From Alteromonadaceae bacterium (lineage in GTDB: Bacteria > Pseudomonadota > Gammaproteobacteria > Enterobacterales > Alteromonadaceae): a DNA stretch of 64,000 nt. The stretch lies in assembly GCA_013373625.1 (NCBI GenBank), contig JABXHM010000039.1, positions 22,516 to 86,515 on the forward strand, read 5' to 3'. The position numbers and the translations under genes are program-made. Below, piece after piece: positions 9,883 through 21,433 of this stretch. The notes under the pieces are model-generated. The model made no database searches. It worked only from the letters and a program-made list of their open reading frames with translations, and was not told the origin of the DNA. Position 1 is the first letter of the stretch; each line of letters begins with the position of its first letter.

Positions 9883-10128
9883 TTACTCGCTATCCCGGGC
9901 TTGCTGACGAGACATTAATTCGAGTAAATCAAGAAAATGGAAACGATAAGAACTGGAGCGGCCAGTCAGCCATGCCATCCAACTGACTTTTTCTGTATTG
10001 AATACTGCACCGGGCAGGCAATCATCGGCGATTGGCTTAGTTACAATGTTAAAGCTACTCGTTAACAGTACGACAGCACACACAGCAATCGCCACTCTCC
10101 AGTTTAAGCTTTTCTTTAACTTTGCCAT
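9883..10128 (-). CDS. Hypothetical small membrane or exported protein
   Basis: About 81 residues from the ATG at 10128 (an upstream in-frame ATG at 10179 would add 17). A basic N terminus (MAKLKKSLNWR) precedes one hydrophobic segment (VAIAVCAVVLLTSSF), then a polar C-terminal part of about 55 residues. It could be a signal anchor or a cleaved signal peptide. I do not recognise the family. It is co-directional with the DUF2970 gene and may form a two-gene unit with it. Confidence 0.5.
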   Translation of the reverse strand: MAKLKKSLNWRVAIAVCAVVLLTSSFNIVTKPIADDCLPGAVFNTEKVSWMAWLTGRSSSYRFHFLDLLELMSRQQARDSE

Positions 10129-10209
10129 ACAATCCAATCTCGAAAATAAGTCCGTTGTGTTAATTATAACCAGTTTCACTATTCAAGCAATGTTATTTTC
10201 GACCTATGT

Positions 10210-10241
10210 GCAAAGGCCACGCTTTTCAGCGTGGCCTTTGC
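10210..10241. terminator. Strong hairpin downstream of the porin gene
   Basis: A perfect 13-bp stem, GCAAAGGCCACGC (10210-10222) and GCGTGGCCTTTGC (10229-10241), has a 6-nt loop. It lies 40 bp past the porin stop. No long U-tract follows on either strand, but its strength and position fit an intrinsic terminator or mRNA 3'-end stabiliser. Confidence 0.65.
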
Positions 10242-10281
10242 GTGCATAACATGTTCACCCGATAAGGGTTAAATGTCTTAA

Positions 10282-11010
10282 TTACAGCTCAAAATCAACA
10301 GAGTAAGACACTGTATATTTGATTTCATCGTTATCACGGGCTGGCTGATTAGCAAAATCATCGTTGTCATCCAGATTAGTACCACTGACCATAAATGCGA
10401 AACCATCTTTGGCAATAGTGAAACCGTAGTCAATGTAGGCATCAGTAACACCGTTAAATGATTCTGCGAAATCACCTTCGTGGTGACCTAAATGGAGACC
10501 AATTTCAGTACCACTTTCCAGCGCGAAACCGTAATCAAGCGATAGGTAAGTTGCTGAGCCGAATCCGAAATCTTCTCCAGGGCCTTCATCAGGTTCAGCG
10601 TTTGCCAGAACTGACAGAGTAGCGCTGAAGGCACCGTAGCCAATGCTACCGTAGACTTCGCCGAAGTCGTAGCCAGCATTTTCGTCATAGTTATAATAAA
10701 GGTAACCAAAATCGTAGCTTATATCGCCCGACTCGCCGGCAAAGCCAAAATACAAATCATGCTCATATGAATACGCATCGGCTTCTTCATACTTAACATT
10801 TGATGCCCAGGTACCAAAGTAAAAACCGCTGTCGCTGGCATAATCAATACCACCTTGTACTGCGGCTTCGTTCATAGTCTGAGTCAGGCCACGCCAGATA
10901 TAATTGTTAGTAACGCTTACGTTGGCTGAAAGACTATCAGCCAGTGCTGCTTGTGACGTCAGGCAAGAACCTACGACAGCTAAAGTTACCAGGGTTTTAT
11001 TAAATTTCAT
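10282..11010 (-). CDS. TorF-family putative outer-membrane porin
   Basis: The 242-residue protein has a signal peptide (cleavage after LTSQAALA, about residue 24) and a mature N terminus SANVSVTNNYIWRGLTQTMNEAAVQGGIDY. That matches the TorF/Gcw_chp family (TIGR02001), an outer-membrane beta-barrel group of uncharacterised substrate. Alternating aromatic and acidic strands and a C-terminal aromatic-rich strand (KYTVSYSVDFEL) support a barrel. It is monocistronic with its own downstream hairpin. The substrate cannot be read from sequence. Confidence 0.8.
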   Translation of the reverse strand: MKFNKTLVTLAVVGSCLTSQAALADSLSANVSVTNNYIWRGLTQTMNEAAVQGGIDYASDSGFYFGTWASNVKYEEADAYSYEHDLYFGFAGESGDISYDFGYLYYNYDENAGYDFGEVYGSIGYGAFSATLSVLANAEPDEGPGEDFGFGSATYLSLDYGFALESGTEIGLHLGHHEGDFAESFNGVTDAYIDYGFTIAKDGFAFMVSGTNLDDNDDFANQPARDNDEIKYTVSYSVDFEL

Positions 11011-11419
11011 GTGTGTTCTCCGTATAAAAATCGCGTAAGTGTTTTTATTTAAATCACTTTTCTGTCTGTATTTTTCTTATTATGGTTTCGATATACGCAA
11101 AACTGATGCCCACTTATTAGGGCGAGAACACTTACCAGTTAAAATTAAATAAATATCTGTTTTAAATATGTTTTTATTCATTAAACAAAAATTGTATATA
11201 ATTTAACTTATGTTAATAGAATCTTCACTTGCACCAAACCGGAGCACCGTCACCATAAAGGGGCGTGATTATATCTTTTGCCAATGCCCATAATCCGGTA
11301 AAATATATAAGCAGAATAATACGACACTAATTCATTGTTTTCTGTACATATCAGTGAGCTTAATGTGCTGCTGTTAAACAGATTTGGCCTATCTACCCTA
11401 CACAGTTATAAGGGCAACT
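11011..11419. other. Non-coding gap between divergent porin and rpe genes
   Basis: A roughly 410-bp AT-rich region holding the divergent promoters of the porin (minus) and rpe (plus). I see runs such as AAAATATATAA near 11300 but no confident -35/-10 pair, operator palindrome or hairpin, and no supported ORF. Confidence 0.5.
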
Positions 11420-12115
11420 ATGCAACCATTTCTAATTGCGCCATCAATCTTATCGGCCGACTTTGCCCGTTTAGGTGAAGAAGTAGAAAAAGTCATTGAA
11501 GCCGGCGCTGATGTTATTCACTTCGATGTGATGGATAATCATTACGTGCCAAACCTGACCTTCGGCCCGATGATTTGTAAAGCCCTGCGGGATTACGGCA
11601 TCACAGCACCCATTGATGTTCATTTAATGGTGTCGCCGGTGGATAGCCTCATTTCACAGTTTGCCGATGCCGGCGCGTCTTACATTAGCTTTCACCCTGA
11701 AGCCAGCCAGCATATTGATCGCAGTTTACAGTTGGTCAGCGATAGTGGCTGTAAAGCCGGTTTGGTTTTGAACCCCGCCACACCATTGCATTACCTCGAC
11801 CATGTAATGGACAGGCTCCACCACATTTTATTAATGTCGGTAAATCCCGGTTTTGGTGGTCAGTCGTTTATTCCTTCGACCCTCGACAAATTGAAAATGG
11901 TAAAACAACGTATTGCAGCCTCCGGCCAAAACATTCGTCTGGAAGTTGACGGCGGTGTCAAAGTCGATAATATCGCTGCCATTGCCGAGGCCGGTGCCGA
12001 TATGTTCGTTGCCGGCTCAGCCATTTTTAAGCAACCGGATTATGCGACGGTTATTCAACAAATGCGCGATGAGCTGGCGACAGTATCCTCAATCCATCAA
12101 TCAGTAACAAAGTAG
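11420..12115 (+). CDS. rpe: Ribulose-phosphate 3-epimerase
   Basis: TIM-barrel enzyme interconverting ribulose-5-phosphate and xylulose-5-phosphate in the pentose phosphate pathway. Signatures are [16 protein letters not shown] at the start, the metal/catalytic [17 protein letters not shown] and [14 protein letters not shown], and EVDGG. The ATG at 11420 (AAGGG seven bases upstream) gives the usual N terminus; an upstream TTG at 11384 is in frame but unlikely. trpS follows 10 nt later. The gph gene that separates rpe from trpS in E. coli is absent. Confidence 0.97.
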   Translation: MQPFLIAPSILSADFARLGEEVEKVIEAGADVIHFDVMDNHYVPNLTFGPMICKALRDYGITAPIDVHLMVSPVDSLISQFADAGASYISFHPEASQHIDRSLQLVSDSGCKAGLVLNPATPLHYLDHVMDRLHHILLMSVNPGFGGQSFIPSTLDKLKMVKQRIAASGQNIRLEVDGGVKVDNIAAIAEAGADMFVAGSAIFKQPDYATVIQQMRDELATVSSIHQSVTK

Positions 12116-12125
12116 GTATAATTTA

Positions 12126-13133
12126 ATGAGTGCAAAACCAATCGTATTGAGCGGCTGTCAGCCTTCCGGGCAGTTAACCATTGGTAATTATATGGGTGCG
12201 CTAAAGCAATGGGTTTCTATGCAGGACACCCACGACTGCTTATATATGTTGGTCGACTTGCACGCCATTACTGTGCGTCAGGATCCTGACAAACTCAATC
12301 AAGCCTGCCTGGATGGACTAGCGCTCTATCTGGCTTGTGGTATTGATCCGCAAAAAAGTACGCTGTTTTTGCAGTCTCACGTGCCAGAGCACGCGCAACT
12401 CGCATGGGTGTTAAATTGCTACGCCCAGATGGGTGAACTAAACCGGATGACGCAGTTTAAAGATAAGTCAGCCAAAAATGTCTCCAATGTTAATGTCGGC
12501 CTGTATAGCTATCCGGTATTGCAGGCGGCCGATATCTTACTGTATCAGGCCAATGAAGTGCCGGTGGGAGAAGATCAAAAACAACACCTTGAACTGACCA
12601 GAGACATTGCCACCCGATTCAATAACATCTATGGCGAAACGTTTCGTCTACCAGAACCACATATCCCTAAATTCGGCGCACGCATCATGAGCCTGCAAGA
12701 GCCGGAAAAGAAAATGTCCAAGTCAGATACCAATCCCAATAACTATATTGGACTGTTAGAAGAGCCTAAAAAAGTAGCCAAAAAAATAAAGCGGGCGGTC
12801 ACCGATTCTGATGAACAGGCGCGTATTTATTTTGACCGGACAGAAAAGCCGGGGGTGACTAACTTGCTTACACTATTGTCATTGTCAACCAATACACCTG
12901 TTGATGATCTTGTACCGACCTATGAAGACAAAATGTATGGGCACTTAAAGTCTGATGTGGCTGAGGCCGTGGTGGCATTTCTGGAACCGCTACAGCAGCG
13001 ATATGATACACTGCGTAACGACCGTGCATACCTTGATGAAGTCATGCGTCAGGGCGCAGAAAAAGCCCAGGTTCGGGCCAGCGCAACACTTAAATCGACT
13101 TATGAAGCCTTAGGGTTTATTGCCAAACCATAA
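12126..13133 (+). CDS. trpS: Tryptophanyl-tRNA synthetase
   Basis: Class I aminoacyl-tRNA synthetase, 335 residues. The HIGH-like motif is [14 protein letters not shown] (about 13-26) and the KMSKS motif is [12 protein letters not shown] (about 195-206). It is co-directional with rpe (10-nt gap) and with the downstream amidotransferase gene (17-nt gap), consistent with one operon. Confidence 0.97.
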   Translation: MSAKPIVLSGCQPSGQLTIGNYMGALKQWVSMQDTHDCLYMLVDLHAITVRQDPDKLNQACLDGLALYLACGIDPQKSTLFLQSHVPEHAQLAWVLNCYAQMGELNRMTQFKDKSAKNVSNVNVGLYSYPVLQAADILLYQANEVPVGEDQKQHLELTRDIATRFNNIYGETFRLPEPHIPKFGARIMSLQEPEKKMSKSDTNPNNYIGLLEEPKKVAKKIKRAVTDSDEQARIYFDRTEKPGVTNLLTLLSLSTNTPVDDLVPTYEDKMYGHLKSDVAEAVVAFLEPLQQRYDTLRNDRAYLDEVMRQGAEKAQVRASATLKSTYEALGFIAKP

Positions 13134-13150
13134 TAGGTGTAGAGCAAACA

Positions 13151-13801
13151 TTGCTTTTATTAATCGATAATTACGACTCCTTTAGTCACAACCTGGCACG
13201 TTACTTTACCGAGCTTGGCTGTGAATTAAAGGTAGTTCGTAACGATGCCATTCATCCTGATGATATTGATCCTGCCGTTGTAGAAGGGATTGTGATATCA
13301 CCGGGTCCGTGCACGCCCAATGAAGCGGGTGTCAGCCTCACGGTTATACAACAGTTCGCCGGCCTGATACCAATATTTGGTGTATGTTTGGGGCATCAGG
13401 CTATTGGTCAGGCATTTGGCGCATCAGTGACCCATGCAGAGCGAATTCGTCACGGTAAGGTGTCACCAGTACGCCACCATGGCGACGCGCTTTTTAACAA
13501 CATACCAGACACATTTACGGTAACCCGCTATCATTCTCTGGTCGTTGCACCAGACTCGCTACCTGATTGCCTGATACCGTTAGCCTGGACACATGACGGC
13601 CAGCAACAGGAACTGATGGCGCTGCGGCACAGGACGCTGCCCATATGGGGAGTACAGTATCACCCGGAGTCACTTCTCACAGAGTATGGCCATCAGGTTC
13701 TGGAGAATTTTTTAACACTTGCAAAAGTGCGCCGACGCCAATCACATATCCCCAATGTGCTGACAAATGACAAATCGGCAGGGTCGCCGGAACTGCTGTA
13801 A
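13151..13801 (+). CDS. pabA: Class I glutamine amidotransferase, PabA/TrpG type
   Basis: Glutaminase subunit supplying ammonia for aminodeoxychorismate (folate) or anthranilate (tryptophan) synthesis. The protein has 216 residues with the SPGPCTPNEAG oxyanion strand, the nucleophile loop GVCLGHQAIGQAFG (catalytic Cys) and the C-terminal YHPESLLTEYG (His, Glu). It starts with TTG, with no better start nearby. The symbol follows context: it is not beside trpE, and in E. coli pabA also lies near argD. A shared PabA/TrpG role is possible. Confidence 0.85.
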   Translation: MLLLIDNYDSFSHNLARYFTELGCELKVVRNDAIHPDDIDPAVVEGIVISPGPCTPNEAGVSLTVIQQFAGLIPIFGVCLGHQAIGQAFGASVTHAERIRHGKVSPVRHHGDALFNNIPDTFTVTRYHSLVVAPDSLPDCLIPLAWTHDGQQQELMALRHRTLPIWGVQYHPESLLTEYGHQVLENFLTLAKVRRRQSHIPNVLTNDKSAGSPELL

Positions 13802-14013
13802 AAAACCGGATAACGTTGCAACAGCAATGGTTAACCTGAACTCGACTTTGTTTGGATTTATTAAGATAACCAACGAGCAATGCTGAACAGCTATATGCAT
13901 TACCGCGCTTCGCCAAAACGCTTTGACTAATTAACTGCTTATAAACGGTGCCTCAATTAGCCAGGAAAATGGCGGATGAGCGCAGTCTGCGAGTTGTACT
14001 GGAATGGCCTAGC

Positions 14014-14029
14014 GAGACAACGGCGCTGG
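14014..14029 (+). repeat. 16-bp direct repeat, copy 1
   Basis: The sequence GAGACAACGGCGCTGG occurs exactly here and again at 14446-14461, 432 bp away in the same orientation. Two identical 16-mers in 760 bp are very unlikely by chance. Possible origins are a duplication scar, a footprint of a lost element, or a protein-binding site used twice. Confidence 0.7.
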
Positions 14030-14445
14030 TAGACAAATGGGCAACGTCTTCAGAGGCTATTTCAAAGGTAGCACCATCGCATCTGATATCCCAAATACCG
14101 TGTTGATATCGAAGCCAATATTGTCCTGGCTGGAAGCGCTATCAATTCTCCAACACGAGCGGCACTCGGCAACACTGATCTGACGCAACTGCCGATAATG
14201 GATAATATTTAACCAGCACCTTAGCGATTCATCGCATCTTTTTTAGCTTTTTTTCTCTCATAATCATGCATACCACAAATATGAGCTAGCTAATGACATG
14301 GCCCGATGATAAGCCACGAGCGATATTTTGCCCGCTAGTGTGACCAGTGAGCTCGACTCATGCATATAAGTGGGTAGTTATTCACTATTTATGCAATATA
14401 AGCCACAGGCCTTGATTTTGCTATGTTTCGCCACTGTTAACATAG

Positions 14446-14461
14446 GAGACAACGGCGCTGG
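14446..14461 (+). repeat. 16-bp direct repeat, copy 2
   Basis: Second exact copy of GAGACAACGGCGCTGG, 100 bp before the astC start. Flanking bases differ from copy 1 apart from a shared pattern (ATAG versus TAGA) just after it. Confidence 0.7.
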
Positions 14462-14552
14462 ATAGTGGCATACTGGCGTGCTTTAAGATGAATTAAAAGT
14501 GTAATTTGCTGGCTATTTCAGGCCCTGATTACATCCAATACCGACAGTTTGA

Positions 14553-15770
<1,218 letters not shown>

Positions 15771-15787
15771 TATACCGGGGAAAGGTA

Positions 15788-16825
15788 ATGTACATCATTC
15801 GCCCAATCAAATTAAGTGACTACGACTCGTTGCATGCGGTAGCCGAGGAATCTGGTATCGGCTTTACCTCATTACCGGTCAATGAAGCGCTGTTAAAACG
15901 CAAAATCAATAAATCGATTGAGGCATTCAACCGCGACGTTTCTGCGCCGGGGAACGAGTCTTATTTGTTTGTAATGGAAGACGTCATTACTGGTGAAGTA
16001 GTGGGTACTACCGGCATCGAAGCTGCCGTTGGTACCGACGATGCGTTCTATCATTACCATCTGGGTAAAGTGGTACATGCATCGCGCGAACTGAATATAC
16101 ATAACACTGTTGAGATTTTAACGTTTTGCAATGACTACACCGGTGTCAGCGAAATTTGTACGCTGTTTCTCCGTGAAAATGCCAGAAAAGGCGTCAACGG
16201 ACGCTTTTTGTCGAAAGTGCGTTTTTTGTTTATGGAAGAGCATCGTGAACGTTTCGCCGAAATAGTCATAGCCGAAATGCGTGGCGTTAGCGACGAAAAC
16301 GGACGCTCACCATTTTGGGAGTGGCTCGAAGCACACTTTTTCTCGATGGATTTCCCGACAGCCGATTACCTGACCGGTATTGGCAATAAGGTTTTCATTG
16401 CCGAGTTAATGCCGAAGTACCCAATTTATGTCAACTTACTGAGCCAGCAGGCGCAAAATGTCATTGGTAAAGTACACCAAAAAACAGAGCCCGCATTGCG
16501 TCTGCTACAGGAAGAAGGCTTTAGTTGTCGCGGTTATGTGGATATTTTTGATGCTGGCCCAACGGTAGAGGCTCGCCTCAGCCACATCAATACCGCGCAA
16601 CGCAGTCGACATGTGAATGTTCACATAGACGATCAGTCGGCCGCCCAGGAAGGTGAGCTCAGTTATATGATTAATACTAAAATTAAAGATTTCAGAGCAG
16701 TTGTTGCCGATGTGAGCTTCGATGAAACAACCGGCTTAGCGGTTATTTCCCATAAAGCAGCGGCAGCACTCAATATTGAACAGGGCGATGCAATTCGTTA
16801 CGCGCCGGTAAAGCCGCGTAACTAA
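15788..16825 (+). CDS. astA: Arginine N-succinyltransferase
   Basis: First enzyme of the ammonia-producing arginine succinyltransferase pathway: succinyl-CoA plus L-arginine gives N2-succinylarginine. It has 345 residues, starting MYIIRPIKLSDYDSL, with FFSMDFPTADYLTGIGNKVFIAELMPKYPIYV and the C-terminal segment ALNIEQGDAIRYAPV characteristic of AstA. It begins 17 nt after astC. No astB or astE is in the window, so the pathway must be completed elsewhere. Confidence 0.95.
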   Translation: MYIIRPIKLSDYDSLHAVAEESGIGFTSLPVNEALLKRKINKSIEAFNRDVSAPGNESYLFVMEDVITGEVVGTTGIEAAVGTDDAFYHYHLGKVVHASRELNIHNTVEILTFCNDYTGVSEICTLFLRENARKGVNGRFLSKVRFLFMEEHRERFAEIVIAEMRGVSDENGRSPFWEWLEAHFFSMDFPTADYLTGIGNKVFIAELMPKYPIYVNLLSQQAQNVIGKVHQKTEPALRLLQEEGFSCRGYVDIFDAGPTVEARLSHINTAQRSRHVNVHIDDQSAAQEGELSYMINTKIKDFRAVVADVSFDETTGLAVISHKAAAALNIEQGDAIRYAPVKPRN

Positions 16826-18355
<1,530 letters not shown>

Positions 18356-18450
18356 GATTAACGAAAAATAGCTTCAGGTCATGGGTGTTGTCGGCATATC
18401 AGACTGTCGGCAACGTCCTGAAAACATGGAATACCTAAGGGAAATTAATT

Positions 18451-19257
18451 ATGCATAACAATATTGACGCGCTATTTTCTGCACTCTGGCAAAATTATGT
18501 GCAGATCACGCCCAGTGCAAAGCGTATTCATAAACTGCTCACCGGCGAAGAAAACAGCCCTCAGATTGTTAACGATCACGTGGCGTTTCGTACCTTTGAT
18601 TCAGACAAAACCCGTCTTAGCCATTTGGCAGAACACTTTCTGGCACTTGGCTACGAGGCTAAAGGTGACTACGACTTTAAAGCCAAAAAGGTGACGGCCA
18701 AGCACTATGAGCATCCTGATAAAGATCAACCTAAAGTGTTCATCAGCGAATTACGTGTAGCAGAATTTTCTGCGCAGACTCAGCACATCATTCATGGTTT
18801 GGTCGAGCAAATGCCAGCCAGCGTTGTTGATGCCGACAACTTTTTATATTCGGGACGTCATTGGCAGTTGTCCAAACAAGAATATCAGTCGTTAGCCAGC
18901 GAGTCAGAGTACGCCAGCTGGCTGGCAGCGTGGGGCTATCGAGCCAACCATTTTACTGTAAGCGTGAATCACCTGAACAATTTAACGACTCTGTCTGAAG
19001 TAAACACCCTGCTTAAAGAGGCCGGCTTTGTATTAAATACCTCTGGCGGTGAAATTAAAGGCGGTGAAGCGGTACACCTGGCACAATCGTCTACCATGGC
19101 TGACCAGGTTGAACTCGAATTTAGCGACGGTACCCTGACTATCCCAAGTTGCTTTTATGAATTTGCCCAGCGTTACACGTTGCCAAATGGCGAGTTGTAT
19201 CAGGGTTTTGTGGAAGCCTCAGCTGACAAAATTTTTGAAAGCACCAACAGCCAGTAA
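18451..19257 (+). CDS. DUF1338 metalloenzyme family protein
   Basis: The 268-residue protein belongs to the DUF1338 family of vicinal-oxygen-chelate-like Fe(II) enzymes. One characterised relative (HglS/YdcJ of Pseudomonas putida and E. coli) converts 2-oxoadipate to 2-hydroxyglutarate. Candidate metal ligands are the His in NDHVAFRTF (about residue 48), the His in ANHFTVSVNHL and a C-terminal Glu. It is much shorter than YdcJ (about 450), so the substrate may differ. Location 95 bp after astD suggests a role in amino-acid catabolism, but that is inference. Confidence 0.8.
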   Translation: MHNNIDALFSALWQNYVQITPSAKRIHKLLTGEENSPQIVNDHVAFRTFDSDKTRLSHLAEHFLALGYEAKGDYDFKAKKVTAKHYEHPDKDQPKVFISELRVAEFSAQTQHIIHGLVEQMPASVVDADNFLYSGRHWQLSKQEYQSLASESEYASWLAAWGYRANHFTVSVNHLNNLTTLSEVNTLLKEAGFVLNTSGGEIKGGEAVHLAQSSTMADQVELEFSDGTLTIPSCFYEFAQRYTLPNGELYQGFVEASADKIFESTNSQ

Positions 19258-19285
19258 TTCTTGTTGTTACACACGCTCAGGCTGG

Positions 19286-21433
19286 CTAAACAGTGTGCCA
19301 GCCTCGGGTGTGCTTATGAATAAATTGCTCGTAGGGTAAGGGTTTTTCAAACAGAAAGCCCTGAAATCCGGCAACATTATAACCCTCCAGCAAAGATAGA
19401 TACGCAACGTTATCAATCCCTTCAATAATTATATCCAGCCCAATGCTATTAAGCATATTGATAATTCCGTACATTAAAGAGCGGGCGCTACCCGCTTCAT
19501 CGATGCCTTTCACCAGGCTGCGGTCGAGCTTTACCACGTCGAATTCGAATTTGCGCAAATAACTGAGTGACGAAAAACCCGAACCAAAATCATCCAACGC
19601 TAACACAAAGCCATGTTCCTTGAGCGCCCTTAATCCTCTTACCGCTGCTTTTTCATCCTGAATAAAGATGGATTCGGTAATTTCAATTTGAATCATTTGC
19701 GGCGACACAAGGCTGGCGGCACATATATCGGCTGCACTTTGGGCAAAGGATTCATTAAGTAACTGATTGGCACTAATATTAACGGCCAATGGCAGATTTA
19801 AGTGCTCGGTTTCCATCATACTGATGTATTCACAAGCCGCTTCGAGTGCCAGCAGCCCTATATCTGTATCAAGCCCATTAGCTTCAGCGAGGGGAATAAA
19901 CACTTCCGGGCTGACAAATCCGTGCACCGGTGAAAACCAGCGACACAACAGCTCCGCCCCCACCACACTGCCAGCAATATTAAATTTACCCTGTAAATAG
20001 AACTCCAGCCCCCCACTGCGAATGGTTCGACGCAGCTCACTTAAAATAGTAGCTTGCGCTTTGAGGCTTTCAATCAGTCCGGCATGGTAGACAAAGGTTC
20101 TTGCTTTACCCGATGTTTTGGCCTTATACATTGCCGCATCAGCATGTTGGATGATCTCTTCAACCGTATCACCATGCTCCGGGTAGCTCGCAAGCCCGAT
20201 ACTGGCTGATATCATTAACTCACTATTGCCGGCCTGAAAGCTGTGCGCTTCCAACTGGCTTAATAGCGTGTCACCGAGAAGCTTAAACTCATCTTCTGTG
20301 ACATTGTTTTGCGCAATTAAAAATTCATCACCGCCCCAACGCGTTACAATCGCCTCCTTCGAGTACGTCTTTTTAAGGATGTCGGCAACGACTTTTAAGC
20401 AATCATCGCCTGTTTCATGCCCACCGACGTCATTGATATTTTTAAACCCGTCAAGGTCGATAAACGCCAGCCAGTAAGGTGATGCCTGTTGGGTTAACTG
20501 CTCAAGCTCTTCACGCAATCCCATTCGGTTTTTCAGACCCGTCAGTTCGTCGTGGATAACCAAATTTTGCAACCGTTGCTCGTTCAGTTTGCGTTCGCTG
20601 ATATCTCTGAGCGTGGCAATCAGATACTCCGATTTATTTTGCCTGGATTTAAACACAGCGATGGAGACATCCACGGGTAACAGCGTGCCGTTCTCTGCAA
20701 CCAGCTCAGTTTCAAAACGTTCCTGACCGCTGGTCATCACTTTAGAGAGTATCTGCGCCGCTTTGGGCAAAAAGGTGTCGAGTTTTCGGTTTTCACCGCG
20801 CACTTTACTGACTTTTGCCAGATGCAAAAACGCGTCATTACTTTCGGTTATTACCAGCGAATTTGAGAGCACCAGCATCGGCTCACGTGAACTAGAAAAA
20901 GCAGAAGCCATGAGCTGAAAAGATTGCTGCGCGAGATGTTCCTGAGTAGTGTCTTTCGCGGTCCCCATGATATGGATGGCAGCCCCTGCCTTATCACGCT
21001 TGAGCACTTTACCGCGTAGGCGGGTCCAACGATAACCTCCCCGTCCACGAATTCGAAAAACCATTTCGATATTCTCTTCATTGCCATGCACTGACAGCAC
21101 CCACCGCATTTGCACAAGAGGCAAGTCGTCGGCATGAACTCTGGCCATTACAGATATGGCATTTTGCTCTACAACTTGCACTTTCTTATTGATCAGTCCA
21201 AACGAGCGTATTTTGACAATATCGTGTTCAGCATGCCACTCCCAGTAAGCCTCCTGGCTGGCCCACAATGCCAGTTCGAGCCTAGCCTGCGCGCTGCGGC
21301 TGATTTTCAGGGTATTGTAGAGCTCCCGGCTTTTTTCGGTGAGTAGATTTTCCGCCTGCTTACGCGCCGCTTTTTCTCGCTTTAAACGCCGTTCTAAACT
21401 GGCTAATTGGGAAGATAAATCTGCTGTTGTCAC
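19286..21433 (-). CDS. PAS-GGDEF-EAL c-di-GMP enzyme coupled to H-NOX
   Basis: Soluble protein of 715 residues: N-terminal coiled coil (about 5-60), two PAS domains (about 65-175 and 180-295), a GGDEF domain with intact GGDEF, and a C-terminal EAL domain. The EAL motif reads ELL but its Glu is kept, and NISA, EITES, LDDFGSG, KLDRS, EG and QG are all present, so phosphodiesterase activity is plausible. No RxxD inhibitory site precedes GGDEF. It starts with GTG, overlapping the H-NOX stop (GTGA), so it is translationally coupled. This is the H-NOX-associated c-di-GMP enzyme (HaCE) arrangement. Confidence 0.92.
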   Translation of the reverse strand: MTTADLSSQLASLERRLKREKAARKQAENLLTEKSRELYNTLKISRSAQARLELALWASQEAYWEWHAEHDIVKIRSFGLINKKVQVVEQNAISVMARVHADDLPLVQMRWVLSVHGNEENIEMVFRIRGRGGYRWTRLRGKVLKRDKAGAAIHIMGTAKDTTQEHLAQQSFQLMASAFSSSREPMLVLSNSLVITESNDAFLHLAKVSKVRGENRKLDTFLPKAAQILSKVMTSGQERFETELVAENGTLLPVDVSIAVFKSRQNKSEYLIATLRDISERKLNEQRLQNLVIHDELTGLKNRMGLREELEQLTQQASPYWLAFIDLDGFKNINDVGGHETGDDCLKVVADILKKTYSKEAIVTRWGGDEFLIAQNNVTEDEFKLLGDTLLSQLEAHSFQAGNSELMISASIGLASYPEHGDTVEEIIQHADAAMYKAKTSGKARTFVYHAGLIESLKAQATILSELRRTIRSGGLEFYLQGKFNIAGSVVGAELLCRWFSPVHGFVSPEVFIPLAEANGLDTDIGLLALEAACEYISMMETEHLNLPLAVNISANQLLNESFAQSAADICAASLVSPQMIQIEITESIFIQDEKAAVRGLRALKEHGFVLALDDFGSGFSSLSYLRKFEFDVVKLDRSLVKGIDEAGSARSLMYGIINMLNSIGLDIIIEGIDNVAYLSLLEGYNVAGFQGFLFEKPLPYEQFIHKHTRGWHTV

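Noticed and set aside
13969..14106. 45-codon frame with AGGA before its ATG in the pabA-astC gap
   Set aside because: Low-complexity-free but no recognisable features, and one copy of the 16-bp repeat falls inside it; kept only as a remark on the gap.
14362..14510. Possible ArgR boxes before astC (around 14380-14397 and 14488-14505)
   Set aside because: Each has only one good half-site and they are not paired at the usual 2-3 bp spacing; not strong enough to list as operators.
19279..19304. AGGCTGGC/GCCAGCCT hairpin at the DUF1338 / GGDEF-EAL convergence
   Set aside because: The stem is real (8 bp), but it overlaps the GGDEF-EAL stop codon region and has no T-run on either strand, so I do not call a terminator.
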